Part shown: piece after piece, positions 8,304 to 16,335 of the stretch
How positions within the stretch are numbered: position 1 is the stretch's first letter
Layout: each line of letters opens with the position of its first letter
Origin: JAVKDP01 sp040222185
GTDB taxonomy: Bacteria > Bacteroidota > Rhodothermia > Balneolales > Balneolaceae
DNA: 23,173 nt
Assembly: GCA_040222185.1 (NCBI GenBank)
Contig: JAVKDP010000008.1
Span: 1 to 23,173, forward strand
Reading direction: 5' to 3'
The notes under the pieces: model-generated
Told to the model about the DNA's origin: nothing
Seen by the model: only the letters and a program-made list of their open reading frames with translations
Database searches by the model: none
Program-made: the position numbers and the translations under genes

Positions 8304-8322
8304 CTTAGGTACGGTATTTGTA
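8304..8322 (+). promoter_or_regulatory. Candidate sigma-54 promoter (-24/-12) for the response regulator gene
   Basis: The sequence CTTAGGTACGGTATTTGTA aligns without gaps to the other two candidate sites in the window. GG of -24 is at 8308-8309, then ten bases, then GT at 8320-8321 where GC is expected. Predicted start is near 8333, about 45 bases before the ATG at 8378. Together with the palindrome at 8229-8244 it suggests positive autoregulation. It is the weakest of the three at the conserved -24 T (A instead). Confidence 0.5.
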
Positions 8323-8377
8323 AAAGCAAGGCTGGCGGTAAGCCTGAATATTGAATAAAGACTTTTAAGTGACCTGA

Positions 8378-9754
8378 ATGGAAATTAAGCAAGCAAGGAT
8401 TTTAGTAGTTGATGATGACGGGGATGTACTTCAAGCCGCACGACTTTTTTTAAAACAACATGTAGCCTCAGTTGAAACAGAGAAAGATCCTAAGTCTATC
8501 CCAACACTTTTAAAAAATAACAGCTACGACCTCATTCTGTTAGATATGAACTTCACGGATGATGTAAGTAGTGGAGAAGAAGGATTTTTCTGGTTAAACA
8601 AGATTCTGGATATAGACCCGGCCGTTGCTGTTATTTTAATTACTGCCTATGGAGATATTGATAAAGCAGTAAAAGCGGTAAAAGAAGGTGCTACTGATTT
8701 TGTTTTAAAACCCTGGCAAAATGAGAAATTACTAGCCACGGTATCCTCGGCGTTAAAACTGACAGATTCACGAAGGCAAGTTCAGGCGCTAAAGCAACAG
8801 CAGAAACAATTAAGTAGCGACATTGATCATCATTACAGGGAAATAATAGGAAGAAGTGCTGCAATGATGGATGTATTTCAAACCATTGAAAAAGTTGCAG
8901 GAACAGATGCCAATGTATTGGTACTTGGTGAAAACGGGACCGGAAAAGAGATGATCGCCCGGGCGTTACACCGAAGATCTAGCCGAAAAGAAAACATATT
9001 TATCAGTGTAGATATGGGTGCCATTTCTGAGAACCTGTTCGAAAGTGAATTGTTCGGATATGTTAAAGGAGCGTTTACAGATGCTAAAGAGGACAGGGCG
9101 GGTCGTTTTGAGGTAGCAAATGGCGGAACCTTGTTTTTAGATGAGATTGGAAATTTACCACTAACTCTTCAATCAAAACTCTTAACGGTATTACAAAGCA
9201 GGCAAGTGAACAGGGTTGGAGCTGTAACCTCAAAGCCAATAGATATCAGGCTGGTTTGTGCCACCAATCAATCGCTAAAAGAAATGGTAGCAAATGGCAC
9301 ATTTCGACAGGATCTGTTATTCAGGATGAATACCATAGAAATAAGCCTGCCTCCATTGAGAGAGCGCAAAGAAGACATTTCGTTACTGGTAGAGCATTTC
9401 ACCAGGCTTTATTGCAATAAGTATAAGAAGGAACTGAAAACTGTTGACATCGCATCTATTAAAAAGCTGGAAGCTTATTCCTGGCCAGGAAATGTTAGGG
9501 AATTACAGCATGCTGTTGAAAGAGCAGTAATAATGGCTGAATCTTCGGTTCTGGTACCCAAGGACTTTCTATTATCTCAAGACCAGGACCAGGTTGAGCA
9601 GGTACTGTTTGAAGATTACAACCTGGAAGAAGTTGAAAAAATGGTTCTTCGTAAGGCTTTGAAAAAGCATTCGGGAAATATTTCAAAAGCAGCGGAAGAA
9701 TTGGGATTAACCAGGGCATCATTATACAGGAGACTGGAAAAGTATGGACTGTAA
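8378..9754 (+). CDS. Sigma-54-dependent response regulator, NtrC/AtoC family (458 aa)
   Basis: A phosphorylation-controlled transcription activator. The receiver domain (about 6-125) has an acidic pocket (D12-D14), phospho-acceptor D56 in LILLDMNF, T89 and K111. The AAA+ domain (about 155-385) has Walker A GENGTGKE (184-191), Walker B GGTLFLDEIG (249-258), the FRQDLLFR arginine-finger region (309-316) and the WPGNVREL sensor II stretch (369-376). The loop that contacts sigma-54 reads GAFTDA (231-236) rather than GAFTGA; the essential F and T are kept. A Fis-type HTH (about 432-456, ISKAAEELGLTRASLYRRL) ends the protein. The kinase gene follows by 15 bp, so the two form a two-component pair. 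The divergent exporter operon has a sigma-54-like promoter and palindromes, making it the probable target. The start ATG is about 45 bases from the predicted transcription start. Confidence 0.96.
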   Translation: MEIKQARILVVDDDGDVLQAARLFLKQHVASVETEKDPKSIPTLLKNNSYDLILLDMNFTDDVSSGEEGFFWLNKILDIDPAVAVILITAYGDIDKAVKAVKEGATDFVLKPWQNEKLLATVSSALKLTDSRRQVQALKQQQKQLSSDIDHHYREIIGRSAAMMDVFQTIEKVAGTDANVLVLGENGTGKEMIARALHRRSSRKENIFISVDMGAISENLFESELFGYVKGAFTDAKEDRAGRFEVANGGTLFLDEIGNLPLTLQSKLLTVLQSRQVNRVGAVTSKPIDIRLVCATNQSLKEMVANGTFRQDLLFRMNTIEISLPPLRERKEDISLLVEHFTRLYCNKYKKELKTVDIASIKKLEAYSWPGNVRELQHAVERAVIMAESSVLVPKDFLLSQDQDQVEQVLFEDYNLEEVEKMVLRKALKKHSGNISKAAEELGLTRASLYRRLEKYGL

Positions 9755-9769
9755 TCCAGAGGAATCTAT

Positions 9770-11137
9770 ATGATAGCCAGGTTTAGAGTTGGAGTTGTAA
9801 TAAGAGTAGTACTACTTTTTGTAGTAACTATATTCTTTGCTTTCCTGGTTCTGCAAACGCAATACTACGTCAGCAGTATTTTACTAGGTGTTATAATCAT
9901 AGTTCAGGTTCTTAACATCATCAACTACGTTGAGACTACGAATAAACAACTCCAGCGATTTTTTGAAGCCATTAGCTATAACGATTTCTCCCAGACATTC
10001 TCAAATAAAGGTGTAAGTAAATCCTTTGCTTCATTGAACGAAGTGTTTAACGAAATCATCGAGAAGTTTAAGAACGAACGCTCAAAAGGAGAGGAAAGCT
10101 ACCGGTACTTACAAACTGTAGTTCAGCATATTGGAATCGGGCTGTTTTCTTTTAACCAGGCAGGTGAAATTGAGCTGCTTAATACGGCGGCTAAAAGGTT
10201 ACTAGATACTTCTGTATTAAGATATGTGGACCAGGTTAAAGAGATTGATGAATCACTTCATGCTACAGTGATTGGACTTAAAAGTGGCTCAAGAACATTG
10301 CTAAACTGTGATATTGGTTCTGAAAGGTTGCAACTTGCGATCTATGCTACCGAGTTTAGAATGAAGGGCGAGAATTACAAGTTGATTTCTCTCCAGAATA
10401 TTTCTTCAGAACTTGATGAAAAAGAAATGCAGGCCTGGCAAAACTTAACGCAGGTTTTGGCTCATGAAATCATGAACTCAATCACGCCGATTGCTTCGTT
10501 ATCAGATACTGTTAACACTATGTTGATGGGAGATGTTTTTGGTTCGGAAGCACCTGAACCAATTCCACAAGATACCCTAGAAGATGTAAAAGAAGCGTTA
10601 GGAACAATCAACAAGCGAAGCCTTGGGCTTATGCGGTTTGTGAATTCCTATAGAAATATTACACAGCTTCCGGCGCCAATCTTTGATGTTTTGGAGGTTA
10701 AGGAAGTACTCGAACGAGTAAAAAACCTGATGAAAGGTGAAGCCACTAAGCGCAGAGTAGAAATCAATGTGAAAGTGGAACCAGAAAGCCTTGAGGTTAC
10801 CGCAGATGCACAGCTCATTGAACAAGCATTGATCAATATTGTAAAAAATGCATTTAAAGCTTTATCTGATATCGATAGCCCGGTAATTGAACTAAGAGGT
10901 GGAATTGATCAATCAGGGCATATTATGATCGAAATTGAAGACAATGGGCCTGGAATAAAGAAGTCAGTGCTCGAAAAAATATTTGTCCCTTTTTATACTA
11001 CGAGTAAATCTGATAACAAAGGAGAAGGGTCAGGAATTGGGTTGAGTCTTTCGAGGCAAATTATGCGTCTTCATAGTGGAACTTTAACTGTTCTGAAAAG
11101 CGAAAAAGGATGTACTATTTTTCTTCTAAGATTTTAA
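9770..11137 (+). CDS. Membrane sensor histidine kinase, NtrY/NtrB-like (455 aa)
   Basis: The likely partner kinase of the upstream sigma-54 regulator. Two membrane helices lie at about 8-28 and 33-53 with a loop of only a few residues between them, so there is no sizeable external sensor domain. The signal may be sensed within the membrane or in the cytoplasm. A linker (about 55-110) and a PAS-like domain (about 112-210) follow. The H-box LAHEIMNSITPIASL carries the phospho-acceptor H232. The ATP-binding domain has the N box NIVKNAFKAL (356-365), G1 DNGPGI (391-396) and G2 GSGIGLSLSR (420-429), all intact. The insertion SEAPEPIPQDTLEDV after the H-box helix is unlike short canonical HisKA domains. 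The gene sits 15 bp after the regulator and is presumably co-transcribed with it. Specificity for that regulator is inferred from adjacency. Confidence 0.94.
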   Translation: MIARFRVGVVIRVVLLFVVTIFFAFLVLQTQYYVSSILLGVIIIVQVLNIINYVETTNKQLQRFFEAISYNDFSQTFSNKGVSKSFASLNEVFNEIIEKFKNERSKGEESYRYLQTVVQHIGIGLFSFNQAGEIELLNTAAKRLLDTSVLRYVDQVKEIDESLHATVIGLKSGSRTLLNCDIGSERLQLAIYATEFRMKGENYKLISLQNISSELDEKEMQAWQNLTQVLAHEIMNSITPIASLSDTVNTMLMGDVFGSEAPEPIPQDTLEDVKEALGTINKRSLGLMRFVNSYRNITQLPAPIFDVLEVKEVLERVKNLMKGEATKRRVEINVKVEPESLEVTADAQLIEQALINIVKNAFKALSDIDSPVIELRGGIDQSGHIMIEIEDNGPGIKKSVLEKIFVPFYTTSKSDNKGEGSGIGLSLSRQIMRLHSGTLTVLKSEKGCTIFLLRF

Positions 11138-11258
11138 TTGAGTACAGATTAATAGCTCAATAAAACATAAAGTAAAAGGTAACAATCGCAAAATAATCTC
11201 GTAATTTGGCGAGGCTAACTAACCAGGTAAATTAAAGACAAAGGAAATACTAAGGACC

Positions 11259-13796
11259 TTGCTCACAAGAAATTCATACATATTATTAGCGTTAGGAATA
11301 ATTGGTTTATCCGCATTCTTTTTTCTCAGGCAAGCCATCGATTATAATGCAAGCGGAGCTCTCAGTGATACAAGAACTCAGGTAGAGCATGAATACAAAG
11401 ATTTGGCCCGGCAATTGGGCTTTTCAATGGATAGCCTTTCTGTTGCAACCACATTTCAGCAGCATTTCAGATATTTTGACCAGCTAAATGACTCCCTGGT
11501 AAACAAAATAAGTCCATCTGAACTCAACGAAAGAGGTGCTCACACCCGAAGTTGGGCGAGTATAATTGGTCGTGAGAAAAGTTATTCATCACCATTCATA
11601 AGCTCTCAGGGTGTATTTGATGCTGTAGGGACGTTAAGTTTACGAACTTCGAATTCAGGAAAACTTATAAGATTGAATAGTAACCCGGATTTGCCAAATC
11701 CTACTTTTGTACAAGGCGATTCCATTGAAGCTGCTGCGGCAAAAGTGGTAGGTGATATTTTAGGGTATAACCTGGATGACTATATACTTACCGAAGAAAA
11801 ACTGGTTGATACTCTTCTTGTAGCAAATGAGGGGCAGCTTGCTTCTACTTTGCTGGAAGAAGAAAATGATTCTGAGTCAACGGAAATAAGCATATCCTGG
11901 CAAAGAAGGCCAGGGGCTACACTCGGGCCTCAAACGTTGTCTATTTCGTTGACGCCGGTTGTCAGAGACTTTGAGACAAGTACCGGTTTTAGCACAAGGT
12001 TTGGTTACTCCATTAATAATTTTAGTGCTAAGAATGATCGTGAACCCGAAGAGTTATCCATAGCTTCTCAGAATTCGATCGATGTACTGCAAATTACTTT
12101 ATTTGCCAGCGCTCTTGTTTTAACAATACTGATTTTTGTAGTTGGAATACGAAATGTTTTCAAGGGGAAGGTAGAATGGAGAAGAGCTATGTTCATCTTC
12201 GTAAGTATTACTCTGGTTATTTTTGGTTGGAGATTGATCTACTTCTGGAGTACCTATGCTTCATTTTTTGACGGGACAGGAGTTTTTGTAAACATATTAA
12301 ACACCCTTTTATTTGCTTTGGTAGTAGGTCTGTATGGTGCAATGTCGTACATAAGCTGGGAAGCATTTGCTCGCGCTCATAAAAATGGGCAGGTAGAACT
12401 AATGGATGCTTTTTGGCAGCGAAGATTTTTCGTCAGAGAAACGGGCGCTGCCCTAATTCACGGCTTTTCGATTGGCGGTATTCTGCTGGGCATATTTGCA
12501 GCGTCCATTTATTTAAAGGATACCTATTTCCTTCAAACGGATAGCCAGTTCGGTTTTGCTGAAGCAAGCATAAGACCAAAAATTCTAACCATTAATATGA
12601 CTGCCTGGAGTAATACGTGGTTGATTGGTTTTGCCGAAATTGGTTTTGTTTATGGCTTCTGTAAGCAGTGGATTAAAAATAGCTGGGGAGTATTGCTGGT
12701 TTCTATTTTAGTAACAACGCTTTGTATTACTGTATTAGGAAGAGTAGTTGCAACTCCATTAGGTTTAGGTGAAGACCTCTTGATCTTTTTCGGAATTGGA
12801 GTAGCTGTAGTACTGGCTTATGAAAAGTTTGGAATTATCACAGCGAATACCGCCTGGTGGTTTTTTGTATGTACTATTCTGGTGATGCCATATTTAGGCT
12901 CTGATAGCATTGAGATTGCTTCCGTAAGCTGGGTTCAAGGGGCATTGGTTTTAGGCTTCCTTTCATTTGGATTTATTTCTTATCGCTATGGCATGCCAGT
13001 ATCGGAAGTTGGGGATTACATTCCGGAGTACCAGGAAAGAATTGCCCAGCATCTCAGGGTTGAGAAAGAGATTGAGATTGCCAGGGAAAGCCAGTACAAG
13101 TTGATGCCAACTCATCCACCAACTGCGGAAGGGATTGATGTATATGGATTCTTTTTACCATCATTCGAAGTGGGCGGAGATTATTTCGATTATTTGCTAT
13201 CAAAAGATGAAGATGGGAACCCACTGGCTTTGACCATGACAGTGGTCGATGTTTCGGGTAAAGCGATGCGGGCCGCAATGCCTGCTATCTTTACGAGTGG
13301 ACTTTTATTATCCAGGATGAAAGAAGACTCTCCATCTAAAATTCTTTCAGATGTTTCTGAACCTATCTTTCTAAGAACAGACAAACGTACTTTTATTACT
13401 TGTGCAATGGCGCAATATGACTTGAATTCTCGCATTATTTCTGTCGTAAATGCAGGGCATTGTAAACCTATTATAAAAAGAAATGGAGTTGCCGATTTCG
13501 TACAAACTCCTGAACCAAGATATCCTTTAGGGTTAAAGCCGGATACTAAATATGAATCACAGGATTTTAAACTAAAAAAGGGCGATCTCTTCTTACTCTA
13601 TTCTGATGGCCTTCCTGAAGCTTCTAATGCAGCAGGAGAACGCTTTGGTTTCGAAGAAGTTCCTCGATTATTGGAACGTATTGATACGGAAAACCTTTCT
13701 TCTCAAGAGATTGCACAGGAAATCAAGCGAACGGTCCAAAAATTCAGTAACTACCAGCTTGCTGATGACACAACTGTTATTTGTTTAAAAGTGTAG
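11259..13796 (+). CDS. Polytopic membrane PP2C/RsbU-SpoIIE-type serine/threonine phosphatase (845 aa)
   Basis: A membrane signalling phosphatase. One N-terminal helix (about 6-23) is followed by some 250 residues with no domain I recognise, probably extracytoplasmic. About eight or nine helices follow between 278 and 576 (clear ones near 278-298, 308-330, 343-365, 400-420, 478-498, 506-522, 533-548 and 558-576). A short helical linker (586-612) leads to a PP2C domain (about 615-845). Metal-binding motifs are complete: GGDYFDY (639-645), VDVSGKAMRAA (663-673), NAGH (731-734), YSDGLPEA (781-788) and DDTTVI (836-841), so it should be active. Such enzymes usually dephosphorylate an anti-sigma antagonist, but no STAS or RsbW-like gene is visible here. 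The start is TTG at 11259; no ATG fits before the first helix, and AAGGA at 11252-11256 sits unusually close. The gap of 121 bp from the kinase shows no clear terminator. Confidence 0.9.
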   Translation: MLTRNSYILLALGIIGLSAFFFLRQAIDYNASGALSDTRTQVEHEYKDLARQLGFSMDSLSVATTFQQHFRYFDQLNDSLVNKISPSELNERGAHTRSWASIIGREKSYSSPFISSQGVFDAVGTLSLRTSNSGKLIRLNSNPDLPNPTFVQGDSIEAAAAKVVGDILGYNLDDYILTEEKLVDTLLVANEGQLASTLLEEENDSESTEISISWQRRPGATLGPQTLSISLTPVVRDFETSTGFSTRFGYSINNFSAKNDREPEELSIASQNSIDVLQITLFASALVLTILIFVVGIRNVFKGKVEWRRAMFIFVSITLVIFGWRLIYFWSTYASFFDGTGVFVNILNTLLFALVVGLYGAMSYISWEAFARAHKNGQVELMDAFWQRRFFVRETGAALIHGFSIGGILLGIFAASIYLKDTYFLQTDSQFGFAEASIRPKILTINMTAWSNTWLIGFAEIGFVYGFCKQWIKNSWGVLLVSILVTTLCITVLGRVVATPLGLGEDLLIFFGIGVAVVLAYEKFGIITANTAWWFFVCTILVMPYLGSDSIEIASVSWVQGALVLGFLSFGFISYRYGMPVSEVGDYIPEYQERIAQHLRVEKEIEIARESQYKLMPTHPPTAEGIDVYGFFLPSFEVGGDYFDYLLSKDEDGNPLALTMTVVDVSGKAMRAAMPAIFTSGLLLSRMKEDSPSKILSDVSEPIFLRTDKRTFITCAMAQYDLNSRIISVVNAGHCKPIIKRNGVADFVQTPEPRYPLGLKPDTKYESQDFKLKKGDLFLLYSDGLPEASNAAGERFGFEEVPRLLERIDTENLSSQEIAQEIKRTVQKFSNYQLADDTTVICLKV

Positions 13797-13891
13797 TTCT
13801 ACATGACAGTTTAGCATCATTACCATTTTTGGCGTAATGTTTGGAGTTATCTAGTCAGTTCAAAATAGACCAATTAACATAACAGAAAATT

Positions 13892-14899
13892 ATGGCTCAA
13901 GAACCAAATTTCGAATTCAATCTGCCACCGCAGTTTGAACAAATAACAAAAAATATCAGGTCGATTGCTATAGGGTTTATAGCATTATTGATGATCTTTT
14001 CATCATTCTACACAGTAGAAACAGAGGAGGTCGGTGTAATTACTCGTTTTGGAGAATATGTTTCTAAAGCTCAACCCGGGTTAAACTTCAAAATTCCTTT
14101 TATTGACAAAGTGCAATATGTACCTGTCCGTAGACAGCTCAAAGATGAGTTTGGATATAGAACTACTTCGGCAGGAGTAAACTCCACATATCGAAAAGCC
14201 GGTTACGGTGGAGAGTCGCTTATGCTCACCGGTGACTTGAACCTTGCAGATGTAGAATGGGTAGTACAATACAGAATTGACGATCCATATAATTACTTAT
14301 TTAAGGTTAGAAATCCAGATGAGACGCTAAGGGATATTTCTGAAACTGCAATGAGACAAATTGTAGGTGATAGAACCGTTGATGAAGTTATTACAATCGG
14401 TCGTGCAGAAGTAGCTTCAGAGGCTGAGTTAATTATTCAGAAAATTTGTGATGAATACGAATTAGGTATCAAAATAGAGCAACTTGTACTACAAGATGTA
14501 AATCCACCTGATCCAGTAAAACCTTCATTTAATGGTGTGAATCAAGCTCAACAACAAAGAGAAACTCTAATTAATCAAGCCCGTGCTGATTATAACCGAG
14601 TGATTCCAAGAGCGGCAGGTGAAGCCGAGCAAACCATTCAACAAGCAGAAGGGTATGCACTTAATAGGGTGAATACTTCAGAAGGGGAAGTATCTAGGTT
14701 CAATGATCTGTACTTAGAATATATAAAAGCACCTGAGATAACTAAGACGAGAATTTTTCTGGAAACAATGGAAGAAATACTACCTAAAATGGGACAAAAA
14801 ATTATTACTGATGAAGAAGGAAATAGCGTAATTCCATTACTTCAACTACAGATGAGTGGCGCCAAAACTACCTCATCAAATAATAATGGAGGCAACTAA
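13892..14899 (+). CDS. hflK: HflK, SPFH/band-7 regulator of the FtsH protease
   Basis: One half of the HflK-HflC complex, which forms a cage in the inner membrane around FtsH and modulates membrane-protein turnover. A short cytoplasmic N-terminus (1-21) is followed by one helix (about 22-41), then the SPFH domain (about 42-215) starting VETEEVGVITRFGEYVSKAQPGLNFKIPF. A helical region rich in Q, A and E (about 215-300) follows, ending in the HflK-type tail (IIPKMGQ-like segment, then VIPLLQL). At 335 residues it is shorter than the E. coli protein because it lacks the long Gly/Pro-rich N-terminus. The stop TAA shares one base with the hflC start (TAATG), so translation is coupled. The pairing with hflC and the order K then C make the assignment secure. 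Confidence 0.94.
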   Translation: MAQEPNFEFNLPPQFEQITKNIRSIAIGFIALLMIFSSFYTVETEEVGVITRFGEYVSKAQPGLNFKIPFIDKVQYVPVRRQLKDEFGYRTTSAGVNSTYRKAGYGGESLMLTGDLNLADVEWVVQYRIDDPYNYLFKVRNPDETLRDISETAMRQIVGDRTVDEVITIGRAEVASEAELIIQKICDEYELGIKIEQLVLQDVNPPDPVKPSFNGVNQAQQQRETLINQARADYNRVIPRAAGEAEQTIQQAEGYALNRVNTSEGEVSRFNDLYLEYIKAPEITKTRIFLETMEEILPKMGQKIITDEEGNSVIPLLQLQMSGAKTTSSNNNGGN

Positions 14900-15846
14900 T
14901 GAAAAAATTAACCGGAATAACCTTAGTTATAGTTTTAGGCGTATTAGGTTTAGTAGTTTCACAATCACTTTACATAGTAAGTGAAAAGGAGCAGGTGATT
15001 ATTACTCAGTTTGGTGAACCAATTGGGGAAGCTATCACAGAACCAGGTCTTAACCTAAAAATCCCATTCTTGCACACAGCAAACTATTTTGAAAAGCGCT
15101 ATTTAGAATGGGATGGAGATCCCAATCAGGTACCTACTAAAGATAAAGTATTTATCTTTGTTGATACCTATGCCAGATGGCAAATAACTGATCCTTTAAA
15201 GTACTTTCAAACCTTGGGTGATGAGCAAGGGGCTCAAGCTCGTTTGGATGATATTTTAGATGGAGAGGCTAGAAATGCTGTTGCAGGGCATGATTTAGCT
15301 GAACTAATTAGAAGCACAAATAGGGAGCCAGCTCAGCAAGAAGATATTGCTGACATCGTAAATGATTCTCTACAAGTGATTTCAGTTGGTAGAGATCAAA
15401 TTCAGGAACAAATCCAGCAATTAGCAAATGAAAGAGCAAAAGATTTGGGAATTGCTGTACTGGATTTCCGCTTCAAACGTATCAACTATGCTGAAGAAGT
15501 GAGAAGAACAGTATATGATCGTATGATTTCAGAGCGAAACAGAATTGCTGATAAGTTCAGATCTGAAGGTCAAGGTGAGGCTTCTCGAATTAATGGTGAA
15601 AAAGAGCGGGAATTGTTACGTATACAGTCTGAAGCTTTCCGAAGTGCAGAAACTATTCGTGGTAGAGCAGATGCCCAAGCAGCGGCGATTTACAATGCTG
15701 CTTATAACAAATCAGCATCAGCTCGTTCACTATACAATTTCGTGAAAAGTATGGAAGCCTACACAAGTACCATTGACAAGGAGACATCACTTATTATCTC
15801 TACTAATAGTGAGTTCTATAAGTACTTAAATGCTATCGATAATTAA
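14899..15846 (+). CDS. hflC: HflC, SPFH/band-7 regulator of the FtsH protease
   Basis: Partner of HflK in the inner-membrane complex that restrains or steers FtsH. An N-terminal signal-anchor helix (about 5-25) is followed by the SPFH domain beginning at EKEQVIITQFGEPIG (29-43), then the typical LNLKIPFLH stretch (51-59). A long helical part follows, with RMISERNRIADKFRSEGQGEASRINGEKERELLRIQSEA, characteristic of HflC, and a C-terminal segment (YNFVKSMEAYTSTIDKETSLIISTNSEFYKYLN). Length (315) is close to that of known HflC proteins. It overlaps hflK by one base and is followed 46 bases later by a strong terminator, so hflKC forms the end of a transcript. FtsH itself is not in the window. Confidence 0.94.
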   Translation: MKKLTGITLVIVLGVLGLVVSQSLYIVSEKEQVIITQFGEPIGEAITEPGLNLKIPFLHTANYFEKRYLEWDGDPNQVPTKDKVFIFVDTYARWQITDPLKYFQTLGDEQGAQARLDDILDGEARNAVAGHDLAELIRSTNREPAQQEDIADIVNDSLQVISVGRDQIQEQIQQLANERAKDLGIAVLDFRFKRINYAEEVRRTVYDRMISERNRIADKFRSEGQGEASRINGEKERELLRIQSEAFRSAETIRGRADAQAAAIYNAAYNKSASARSLYNFVKSMEAYTSTIDKETSLIISTNSEFYKYLNAIDN

Positions 15847-15892
15847 TTAATTAATCAGCTAACTGCTGATAATAGTATATCAAAAACTTACT

Positions 15893-15929
15893 AAAACCGT
15901 CCTGGTACAATAATCAGGACGGTTTTTTT
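15893..15929 (+). terminator. Intrinsic terminator after hflC
   Basis: The arms AAAACCGTCCTG (15893-15904) and CAGGACGGTTTT (15915-15926) pair perfectly around a 10-base loop. The right arm runs into seven T in all (15923-15929). On the other strand the left arm's A run gives a shorter T stretch, so some bidirectional action is possible, although the next gene (16012) also runs rightward. A smaller 6-bp hairpin (ATCAGC/GCTGAT, 15854-15870) lies just before it without a T run. Confidence 0.93.
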
Positions 15930-16011
15930 ATATCAAAACTTTTTACAAACCTCTGGTTGAAGTAACGTTCGGTTTCTCGCATATTCTATTAGTTTTACAA
16001 TTAGGTAAATA

Positions 16012-16335
16012 ATGGAATACAAATTAGGCGAATTCGAAGAAATAGTACTATTGCTGGTTGCTGTCCAGTTCAAAGAAGCATACGGTTTATCTATTACTAA
16101 GGCGATAGAAGAAGAACTTGAACGGTCTGTGACATTGAGCAGCGTTCATACTGCTTTGTACAGGCTGGAAGAAAAAGGCTTCGTAAAATCAGAAATAGGC
16201 GGTGCCACCAGTGAAAGAGGTGGTCGTAGAAAAAGACTATTTACAATCACTGCTACAGGCTTGAAGGCTCTGGAAGCTTCCAGGGAAGTTAGAAATCAGC
16301 TTTGGAATATGATACCGAAAACAGCTATGGGTTGA
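16012..16335 (+). CDS. PadR-family winged-helix transcriptional regulator (107 aa)
   Basis: A small DNA-binding protein. It opens MEYKLGEFEEIVLLLVAV, the usual start of the PadR-like group found next to ATPase-less permeases. A winged helix follows (helices about 5-17, 22-37 and recognition helix 40-55, SSVHTALYRLEEKGFV) and the wing with ERGGRRKRLFTIT (about 68-80). It has only the short C-terminal helix of the minimal PadR type. The start is backed by AGG six bases before the ATG. Its stop TGA shares a base with the permease start (TGATG), so it is coupled to and probably represses its own two-gene operon. Effector unknown. The 165 bp upstream hold the hflC terminator and a possible weak -7 element TAGTTTTA (15990-15997); I see no clear operator palindrome. 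Confidence 0.92.
   Translation: MEYKLGEFEEIVLLLVAVQFKEAYGLSITKAIEEELERSVTLSSVHTALYRLEEKGFVKSEIGGATSERGGRRKRLFTITATGLKALEASREVRNQLWNMIPKTAMG

Noticed and set aside
8329..8345. Small hairpin AGGCT/AGCCT near the predicted start of the regulator transcript
   Set aside because: Five pairs only, partly upstream of the predicted transcription start; no sign of a riboswitch or protein-binding RNA.
11137..11161. Inverted repeat ATTGAG/CTCAAT after the histidine kinase
   Set aside because: Only six pairs, a 13-base loop and an A-rich tail; not terminator-like on the plus strand.
13818..13839. Hairpin CATTAC/GTAATG after the PP2C gene as a terminator
   Set aside because: Six pairs with a 10-base loop, and only TTT followed by GG behind it; too weak for an intrinsic terminator. 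The gap before hflK is 95 bp and I cannot tell whether transcription continues.
13835..13843. TAATGTTTG as a -7 promoter element for hflK
   Set aside because: One base too many between TA and TTTG and no -33 element at proper distance.
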